Shown here in pieces: positions 57,889-64,000 of a stretch of DNA of 64,000 bases. The DNA is from JAXMBX01 sp046349635. Its GTDB lineage: Bacteria > Planctomycetota > Planctomycetia > Planctomycetales > Planctomycetaceae. Each line of letters starts with the position of its first letter. Position 1 is the stretch's first letter. The notes beneath the pieces are model-generated. The model saw only the letters and a program-made list of their open reading frames with translations, had not been told where the DNA came from and did no database searches. The translations under genes were made by a program, and so were the position numbers. The stretch covers positions 62,001-126,000 of the forward strand of contig JAXMBX010000005.1 of NCBI GenBank assembly GCA_046349635.1, in the 5' to 3' direction.

Positions 57889-59008
57889 TTACTTCTGCAG
57901 CGCCAACTCAATTTCTTCACGCACCTCGATCTCCTCCTCGACTAGCAACCACTCACTCAACGCACTCCGTGCTGCTTCGTTCCGGATCTCCCCTAATCCC
58001 CATGCGCACGCCCCGCGCACCACGGGATCAAGATCCTGCAACCCCTTGATCAGTGCCGGAACTCCTTCCGCTCGCCGTTGATTCCCCAGTACGATAGCCG
58101 CATTCCGCAGGATTCCGGCTCGCCCCGGTCGTGCCAGTGGGGTCGTCCCGAAACGCTCCTCGAACGTCCTCTCGTCCAGGTCGAAGAGTTCCCCGAGGTC
58201 GGCGGAGGCGAGATCGGCACGCGGTTGAAACGTTACTTCGTGGCTTTCGGGAGCTTTGCGATTCCAAGGGCAGACCTCTTGGCACAAATCACAGCCGAAC
58301 AACCACTCTCCCATGCCGTGGCGCAGTTCCCGTGGAATCGCTCCTCGCAGTTCGATCGTCAAGTAAGAAATGCATTTGCGCGCATCGAGGACATACGGCT
58401 CGACAAACGCCTCCGTCGGGCAGATCTCCAGGCAGCGGGTGCAGGTCCCGCAGTGGGCGGTCTCGTGGGGCCGGTCGGGTTTCAGTTCGGCATCGGTGAG
58501 CATCGCTGCCAGAAAGAAATAACTTCCCATCTGTTTGTTCAACAGGAGCGTGTTTTTGCCGAACCAGCCCAGTCCCGCCAGTTGGGCGAAGTCCCGCTCC
58601 AGCAGGGGAGCCGTGTCGACGATCCCGCGCGTCCGCACACCAGGTTGTCGTTGCTTCATCTCGCGCGACAACAGTTTCAACTTTTCACGGATGATGTCGT
58701 GGTAGTCGGTCGTCCCCCAGGCATACCGCGACGTCCGTCCTGATCCCGGCGGACAGGGAGGAGGGGCCGCAGTTTTGTAATTCAGCCCCAGCAGCACGAT
58801 GCTCCGCACCCTCCAGCACCAGTTGGGGATTGCGATACGCTTCGGAGCGGCTCGCGAGATAGTTCATCTCCCCCGCGTAGCCGTTGTTCAGCCACGCCTG
58901 GAATTCGGGCCAGGTGCGAGGGGTACCGGCTGCGGCAATCCCGACCAGGTCAAAGCCGATCTTCCGTGCCAATGTCTTGACGGTCGCGGCATCCAGAACC
59001 TGGCTCAT
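57889..59008 (-). pseudogene. queG: Epoxyqueuosine reductase, interrupted by a frameshift
   Basis: The N-terminal frame from ATG 59008 reads MSQVLDAATVKTLARKIGFD ... RNPQLVLEG, and the second frame continues VRSIVLLGLNYKT through ALARP-type and two 4Fe-4S motifs (CGTCTRCLEICP and CDLCQEVCP) to a HEAT-like C-terminus (ALIKGLQDLDPVVRGACAWGLG). Together they form the normal 370-residue QueG, which reduces epoxyqueuosine to queuosine in tRNA with cobalamin. The frames join if one base is removed (or two added) around the CCC run at 58809-58811. The catalytic Asp of VDTAPLLERD is intact. Probably an assembly error, or a loss of queuosine synthesis. Confidence 0.9.
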
Positions 59009-59031
59009 CGCAGCATCCTGATTGGCGGAAT

Positions 59032-59694
59032 TTAAGCCGCGCCATCCGGCTTTTCCTTCAGCCGCTTCCGTTCCCGCCAGTATTCATAGACCCCCGGCAG
59101 GATCGAAATTCCGATAATCGCAAAGATCACCAGCGTAAAGTTCTTGCGGACCGCTTCCATGTTTCCGAAGGCATACCCCGCCATCAGGAACAGCGCGATC
59201 CACACCACGCCGCCGATGACGTTGTAGGCCATAAACCGGCGATAGGTCATTTTTCCCATCCCCGCCACGAACGGAGCGAACGTCCGGACGATCGGCACGA
59301 ACCGCGCCAGGATGATCGTCTTTCCGCCGTACCGTTCGAAGAACTCATGCGTCTTCTCCAGGTGTTTTTTGTTCAGAAAGCGGACGTTCTCGCCGCGGAA
59401 GATCTTCGGGCCGAGCATCGCGCCGACCCAATAGTTCACCGTATCTCCCAGGATGGCCGCCACCGTCAGCAGGACGAACAGCAGCGTGATATCGAGCGAG
59501 CCTCGCGCGGCGACTGCCCCGATCGCGAACAGCAGCGAGTCCCCCGGCAGGAACGGCGTCACCACCAGCCCCGTCTCCGCAAAAATCACCGCGAACAGAA
59601 CGAGATAGGTCGTCGAGCCAAAATACGCCAGCAACTGGTCCATGTGGTGATCCAGGTGCAGAATCAGATCGACGAGCTGTTTCAGAGAGTCCAT
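59032..59694 (-). CDS. DedA-family membrane protein (VTT domain)
   Basis: A 220-residue membrane protein with about five to six helices. The DedA core is FAETGLVVTPFLPGDSLLFAIG, GAMLGPKIF, then FERYGGKTIILARFVPIVRTFAPFVAGMG with the conserved Glu and Arg. Members affect membrane integrity and probably act as lipid scramblases or undecaprenyl-phosphate recyclers. The gene starts 97 bases after ruvX and its stop is 23 bases before queG on the same strand, so co-transcription is likely. Confidence 0.94.
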   Translation of the reverse strand: MDSLKQLVDLILHLDHHMDQLLAYFGSTTYLVLFAVIFAETGLVVTPFLPGDSLLFAIGAVAARGSLDITLLFVLLTVAAILGDTVNYWVGAMLGPKIFRGENVRFLNKKHLEKTHEFFERYGGKTIILARFVPIVRTFAPFVAGMGKMTYRRFMAYNVIGGVVWIALFLMAGYAFGNMEAVRKNFTLVIFAIIGISILPGVYEYWRERKRLKEKPDGAA

Positions 59695-59791
59695 GGCAGG
59701 CCAGATCGTTCCCAGGTTTTAAAGTTCCGTTGTGGACTGGTTTCAGGGGGCTGAGTGTAGCACAGGCGGGGAGGGGGGGCTATCCGTGATT

Positions 59792-60277
59792 TCAGCGGAT
59801 CGATTCGGGCGGTGCGTCCGTTCTCGGCCCATCCAGGTAGCCTTGCAGGATGGCTTGCGCCGCGAGCATGTCCAGCCGTGCCTTCCGTTTTTTGTCCGAC
59901 AGATTCGCCGCGAACAGCCTTCCCTCGGCCACCTGCGAAGTGAACCGCTCATCCGCGAACCGCAACGGCAAGCCCGTCACTTCCGCAGCCCACGTTCCAA
60001 ACGTCCGCGCGACGAAGGCCGTTCCCCCTTCCGCACCGCTCATGTGCACCGGCAGCCCCACGATCAACCCGACAACCCGGTAATCGGCCACGACCCGCTT
60101 CAGCGCCTGGGCATCGGCCACCTTCGAAGAGCGCGTGTAGTTCTCGACCGGGCTGGCAATCGTCTGGTCGCTGTTGCAGACCGCGAACCCCAGCCGTTTG
60201 ACTCCATAGTCAATTCCCAGCAAGGTCCCCTGCAACGGGAACGGAACCCCGTCGGGTTTCTCAGAGGAAGCGGCCAT
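59792..60277 (-). CDS. ruvX: Holliday junction resolvase-like RuvX/YqgF
   Basis: A 161-residue RNase H-fold protein with GIDYGVKRLGFAVCN (first catalytic Asp), VGLPVHMSG with the conserved Pro, and DERFTS (Asp-Glu) and a late Asp (ARLDMLAA). It processes pre-16S rRNA ends and is often called a Holliday resolvase homologue. ATG 60277 is chosen; it overlaps the mannose-1-phosphate guanylyltransferase stop by 17 bases. The in-frame upstream extension would lie inside that gene. Confidence 0.94.
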   Translation of the reverse strand: MAASSEKPDGVPFPLQGTLLGIDYGVKRLGFAVCNSDQTIASPVENYTRSSKVADAQALKRVVADYRVVGLIVGLPVHMSGAEGGTAFVARTFGTWAAEVTGLPLRFADERFTSQVAEGRLFAANLSDKKRKARLDMLAAQAILQGYLDGPRTDAPPESIR

Positions 60278-61337
60278 AACCCCTCTGCTCCAGCAAGGCG
60301 ACCAGTTGCCGGATCGCATTCTCGTCATCCCGCCGTGCGACGAGTGTCGCGTCCGGCGTGTGAATGATCAGGCAGTTTTCCATCCCCACCGTGGCGATCA
60401 GATGCTCCGGTGTCGTCCGGATGATGCAGTTGCGCGAGTCCAGCCCCACATAATCCCCGACGACTGTGTTCCCTTCGTCATCTGCCCCCAAGAGGCGGGC
60501 CATCGCCAGCCAGCTGCCGACGTCGTCCCATTCAAACGGCGCCTCCAGGACCACGACCTGGGTTGCTTTTTCCAGCACGGCGTGATCGATGGAAATACTG
60601 GTCATCGCCGGGAAGATCTCCGCCAGCGCATTGTCCCAGTTGGCTGTACCGACGTGCGGGGCCAGTTTGTCGAGTTGATCCGCAATCAGCGGTTGATAGT
60701 CCCGCAATGCCTCCAGGATCCGGTCTGCCCGCCAGACGAAAATACCGCAGTTCCAGTAATAGCCCCCCGCATCCAGAAAATTCTCCGCCGTTTCCAGCGG
60801 AGGCTTCTCGTGAAACGTCGCCACCTTGAATGTTTTCAGCTCCGGGGCTCCCAACGGTTCTTCCCGTTCAATATATCCGAACCCCGTCGCGGGATAGGTG
60901 GGCGGAACGCCGAACAGCACCAGCGTGGACGGATGCGCCGCGACATGGCTGACTGCCCGTTGGACTGCATTCCGATACGCCTCAACAGGCCGGATGACGT
61001 GGTCTGCCGGCATCACCAGCATGATCCCTTCGGGATCGTGTTTCACAATCTGCAGCGCCGCGAGTCCGATGCAGGGTGCCGTATTCCGCCCGCATGGTTC
61101 CTGCAGTATCTGCCCTGCCGGCACCTCCGGCAGTTGCTCCTGGGTTTCTCCCACGAGCGTGCGGTTCGTCACCACCCACCAGTTTCTGGAGGGAATCTGA
61201 TCTGCGCAGCGGTCATACGTCTCCTGCAGCAGGGTCCGCTCCGAGGAGACGCTCAACAACTGCTTGGGGCGCAGCCGTCGGCTTTGCGGCCAGAACCGCG
61301 TCCCGCTCCCCCCCGCCATGATCACCGCATGCAGCAT
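60261..61337 (-). CDS. manC: Mannose-1-phosphate guanylyltransferase
   Basis: A 358-residue nucleotidyltransferase making GDP-mannose from GTP and mannose-1-phosphate. The signature HAVIMAGGSGTRFWPQSR opens the protein, with PKQLL, then PADHVI and FHEKP, and YYWNCGIFVWRAD with catalytic residues. Length equals the single-domain form without the isomerase module. The ATG at 61337 starts exactly at the signature. It overlaps ruvX, and pdxA lies upstream with an 82-base gap. Confidence 0.94.
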   Translation of the reverse strand: MLHAVIMAGGSGTRFWPQSRRLRPKQLLSVSSERTLLQETYDRCADQIPSRNWWVVTNRTLVGETQEQLPEVPAGQILQEPCGRNTAPCIGLAALQIVKHDPEGIMLVMPADHVIRPVEAYRNAVQRAVSHVAAHPSTLVLFGVPPTYPATGFGYIEREEPLGAPELKTFKVATFHEKPPLETAENFLDAGGYYWNCGIFVWRADRILEALRDYQPLIADQLDKLAPHVGTANWDNALAEIFPAMTSISIDHAVLEKATQVVVLEAPFEWDDVGSWLAMARLLGADDEGNTVVGDYVGLDSRNCIIRTTPEHLIATVGMENCLIIHTPDATLVARRDDENAIRQLVALLEQRGYGRFL

Positions 61338-61419
61338 GTTCTTCTTTCTACTGGGCCTGACTGATCCCCCGAACCTTGATTGTAGCGTCGTCCCAGGGGA
61401 CCCGTCATCCAGGCCGGTT

Positions 61420-62460
61420 TCATTTCTTCGCTGCGAATCGAAGGGCAGCAATCCGGACTGCCTGCAGCATGCCTTGCGCACTCGCTTTCCCCTGCCAGGC
61501 GATGTCGAACGCCGTCCCGTGGCTGGGACTCGTTCGGACAATCGGCAGCCCCAGCGTCACGTTCACGGCCGTTTCAAATGCAATCAGCTTCAGCGCGATA
61601 TGCCCCTGGTCGTGATACATCGCCACGACGCCGTCGAATTCCCCCGCGACCGCCCGCTTGAGGAGCGTATCCGCCGGGAACGGCCCGCTGGCTTCCCATT
61701 CGTCTTTTGAACTTCCCTCAACAGCCGGGGCAATGATCCGCGTCTCCTCATCCCCGAACAGTCCTTCTTCTCCTGCATGCGGATTCAGGGCACAGACTCC
61801 AATCCGCGGACGGGGAGATCCCACTTCGCGCATGAACGCACCGATGAGGCCGATCTTTTCCGCCACACGTTCCGTCGTCAGCAGGCCGGGGACACTCTTG
61901 ATGGAGGTATGCAACGTAACGTGGACCACTCCCAGACCATAGGGGGAGCGGACACTCGGGCCGGGAGGGAGATACAGCATCATCCCGAAATCCTTGACGC
62001 CGCATTGCTCTGCCAGGATCTCCGTATGGCCGGGATAATTCAGACCCGCCAGATGCAACGCCGCCTTGCTCAAGGGGGCCGTGATGATCGCATCAATTTC
62101 CTGGCGCAGCGCGGCTTGTGCCGACGCCACCAGATAGTCATACGCCGCTCTTCCGCCCCGCGAATCGTTCTTGCCGGCAGGAACCTCCGCTGCATTCGCT
62201 GGCCCCGGATTCCAGCAGCAGACCGTCAGATTCTCACGGACTAACTCTCGGGGAGAAGGAATCGTCTTGATACGCAACGGCGAACCGATCAGGTTCAGAG
62301 CCCGACGGAGAACTTCAGGATGCCCGACCACCAACGGTGTTCCCCATTGCAGGATCAGTGAATCGGTACACGCACGGGCGACGACTTCCGGACCGATTCC
62401 CGCGACGTCCCCCATCGTCAGCGCCAGTCGGGGGAGAGGAGATGTTTGTGATTCGGGCAT
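61420..62460 (-). CDS. pdxA: 4-hydroxythreonine-4-phosphate dehydrogenase
   Basis: A 346-residue metal-dependent dehydrogenase of vitamin B6 synthesis (DXP-dependent route). Family blocks: LALTMGDVAGIGPEVVARA, PLSKAALHLAGLNYPGHTEIL, ALNPHAGEEGLFG, YHDQGHIALKL and RTSPSHGTAFDIA. The metal-binding His residues at these blocks are present. ATG 62460 is preferred over the open extension to 62526, which overlaps non-conserved sequence. Follows the PQQ-like gene by 26 bases on the same strand. Confidence 0.95.
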   Translation of the reverse strand: MPESQTSPLPRLALTMGDVAGIGPEVVARACTDSLILQWGTPLVVGHPEVLRRALNLIGSPLRIKTIPSPRELVRENLTVCCWNPGPANAAEVPAGKNDSRGGRAAYDYLVASAQAALRQEIDAIITAPLSKAALHLAGLNYPGHTEILAEQCGVKDFGMMLYLPPGPSVRSPYGLGVVHVTLHTSIKSVPGLLTTERVAEKIGLIGAFMREVGSPRPRIGVCALNPHAGEEGLFGDEETRIIAPAVEGSSKDEWEASGPFPADTLLKRAVAGEFDGVVAMYHDQGHIALKLIAFETAVNVTLGLPIVRTSPSHGTAFDIAWQGKASAQGMLQAVRIAALRFAAKK

Positions 62461-62486
62461 TATCAAGAAGTCTTTCGTCCTCAAAT

Positions 62487-63968
62487 TCAGGGGGAGGACT
62501 TGGATTTTAGCGGCAGTCGATAGCAAGCCGCTTCGTGATCGTTCCGCACCAGCAGGAACTCTCCCGCCAACGCCGGGTTATTCCATGTCTTCCCCTCCAA
62601 CGCCGGAATTTTCCCCAGTTCCTGATGCTTCTTCGGATCTGCCTTCACCAGGCACACCTCTCCATTTTCCGCCTGAATCAGCAACAGATCGTTCACCAGC
62701 AGCAACTGCCCATGCTGATAGCGCCCCTGCTTCCACTGTCGTTTGCCATCCTTCAATCGGGCACAGGCCAGGATGCCGTCATCCAGTCCATAGAGATGAT
62801 CCTGGTACACGACTGCCGTTGTGAACTTGGTTTTCATATCTTTGCTTTTCCAGAGCTCCTTAACATTCCAAGGAGATTGGGGATCCTTGTCCGGGGTCAC
62901 TTCCAGGAGCACCGCCCCGTTCGAATAGCCGATGCTCAAGAGTACCTGCTTGTCGTTTCCGGGAATCAGCACCGGCTGGGACGCGATTGTCTTTTCGGTG
63001 TTCGTCCAGGGAAAGCTCCAGAGCGGCTTTCCATCCTTCGGCGTGAAGGCTTCAATTCCCTGCGAGTTGAACATCAGGATCTGCCGGACGTTGTTCAAAA
63101 CGGCCAGTTGCGGCGAACTGTAACTCGCCGGCCATTTGCCTGCAGCCCAGCGGCGTTTGCCGTCCGCCTTGCTGTAAGCCACGGGGGAAATCCCGGCCTT
63201 CCCCGTTACAGAGACGAACACCAGATCATCCACGATCAACGGCGAGCCGCACATTCCGTGGGCGATCCCGTTACCACCCGTCTCCGCGAACAGGTCCACC
63301 TGCCAGATGACGTTTCCGCCACCATCAAGGCAGTGTAATTTTCCGGTGGCCCCAACGGCGTAGACCCTCCCCTCATGAATCGTCGGAGTCGCCCGCGGAC
63401 CATCTCCCCCCATGACCGACTGAAACACCGCCGGAGTCAGTTGGGCCCACATCTCCTCACCGGTCGAAACCCGGTAACAGGCAATCGCCTCATCATTGTC
63501 CCGTTGCTCCATCGTGACTGCATAATCCCCCACGACAGCAAAGGAGGACCAGCTCTTCCCCACCGGCTTGCGCCACAGTTCCTGGGGTGGATTGGCGGTC
63601 CAATCGGAGTCGAGGATTAAGTTCGTCAGCACTCCCCGTCGATTCGCCAGGAATTCGGGAAAATCCCTAGGCGAGACGTGTGCGAAATCGGCACTCGGTT
63701 TCGCCAGTGTTGCGTTCTTCGGAGTAGGGACGGCGGCTGCTGTTCCGGGTGGACCGTCTTTGGAGAAACTCCACGAGAAATTCGCCCGCGCATCCCCGGT
63801 CAGGCCATCCAACCGGAGCAGTGAAGGAAGAATGACGCCGCACAGTCCAAGGAACACCAATCCCGCCCCCCGCAGCTTTTTGCGCGGCGTCAGATATGAC
63901 ATCCACTCCAGCCACGGAATCCAGAGGGACGCCAGCGCCATCACGAGGATCAATTCCCATTTGGGCAT
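62487..63968 (-). CDS. Membrane-anchored PQQ-like beta-propeller protein
   Basis: A 493-residue protein with two N-terminal hydrophobic stretches (LILVMALASLWIPWL and GAGLVFLGLCGVILPSLL) separated by a short Arg/Lys-rich loop, followed by a PQQ/WD40-type propeller (IACYRVSTGEEMWAQ, LHCLDGGGNVIWQVDL, ACARLKDGKRQWKQG). The propeller probably faces the outside. It is one of two PQQ-like proteins here; no quinone site is evident. Start ATG 63968; the last 32 bases of the window show no gene. Confidence 0.88.
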   Translation of the reverse strand: MPKWELILVMALASLWIPWLEWMSYLTPRKKLRGAGLVFLGLCGVILPSLLRLDGLTGDARANFSWSFSKDGPPGTAAAVPTPKNATLAKPSADFAHVSPRDFPEFLANRRGVLTNLILDSDWTANPPQELWRKPVGKSWSSFAVVGDYAVTMEQRDNDEAIACYRVSTGEEMWAQLTPAVFQSVMGGDGPRATPTIHEGRVYAVGATGKLHCLDGGGNVIWQVDLFAETGGNGIAHGMCGSPLIVDDLVFVSVTGKAGISPVAYSKADGKRRWAAGKWPASYSSPQLAVLNNVRQILMFNSQGIEAFTPKDGKPLWSFPWTNTEKTIASQPVLIPGNDKQVLLSIGYSNGAVLLEVTPDKDPQSPWNVKELWKSKDMKTKFTTAVVYQDHLYGLDDGILACARLKDGKRQWKQGRYQHGQLLLVNDLLLIQAENGEVCLVKADPKKHQELGKIPALEGKTWNNPALAGEFLLVRNDHEAACYRLPLKSKSSP

Positions 63969-64000
63969 CAGATCACCAGTGAAACGAATGATGAATACCG

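Overview
The window looks like a chromosomal segment of a member of the Planctomycetota. This is inferred from gene content, with no database search. The signs are moderately high GC, large Ser/Thr kinases with a transmembrane segment and an extracytoplasmic sensor or beta-helix tail, several exported beta-propeller proteins (PQQ-like, NHL, sialidase-like), a stand-alone ExeA-type ATPase, Na+/solute symporters, an arylsulfatase remnant, and mostly short loosely spaced operons. No phage, integrase, insertion sequence, CRISPR array or rRNA is visible. One tRNA gene (Leu, GAG) is present.

Layout. 1-8.8 kb: the 3' part of a sedoheptulokinase-like FGGY kinase facing a solute symporter, then a SWIM/SNF2 helicase, NAD synthetase and a membrane thioredoxin-fold protein. 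8.8-13.4 kb: a frameshifted Ser/Thr kinase, tRNA-Leu with proB, a 46-aa membrane protein and a creatininase-fold protein. 13.5-17 kb: a tight four-gene unit (tandem-ACT protein, membrane protein with a pseudopilin-like domain, flippase-like membrane protein, polyprenyl-phosphate glycosyltransferase). 17-20.3 kb: a small ORF, an altronate-dehydratase-family enzyme and a serine beta-lactamase-fold hydrolase. 20.3-25.6 kb (minus): the phoH, 7TM-HD, ybeY and CBS-transporter cluster typical of RNA maturation and c-di-AMP genes. 26-33 kb: ExeA-like ATPase, glycogen branching enzyme and a large kinase/beta-helix receptor. 34-36 kb: an arsenic operon (arsR, arsC, acr3) with two copies of a palindromic operator. 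36-42 kb: NHL propeller, MFS carrier, sialidase-like protein and a B3-type metallo-beta-lactamase-fold enzyme, next to an arylsulfatase tail and a promoter covered by an 18-bp perfect palindrome. 42-47 kb (minus): PIN-PhoH, a uronate-dehydrogenase-like SDR, a small cytosolic protein and a second, frameshifted symporter. 47-53 kb: phosphoesterase, PQQ-like protein, MFS exporter, adenosine-kinase-like enzyme and thiC. 53-64 kb: a long Lhr helicase, then a minus-strand run of queG (frameshifted), dedA, ruvX, a mannose-1-phosphate guanylyltransferase, pdxA and another PQQ-like membrane protein.

Most of the window is ordinary housekeeping and accessory metabolism, and I do not see a clearly new multi-gene system. 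The points most worth a second look are the ars regulatory layout (duplicated operator, probably leaderless arsR mRNA), the palindrome-controlled promoter fused to a sulfatase tail upstream of a beta-lactamase-fold gene, a membrane gene that seems to need an ATT start, two unlisted small proteins, and three independent frameshifts that are either sequencing errors or decayed genes.
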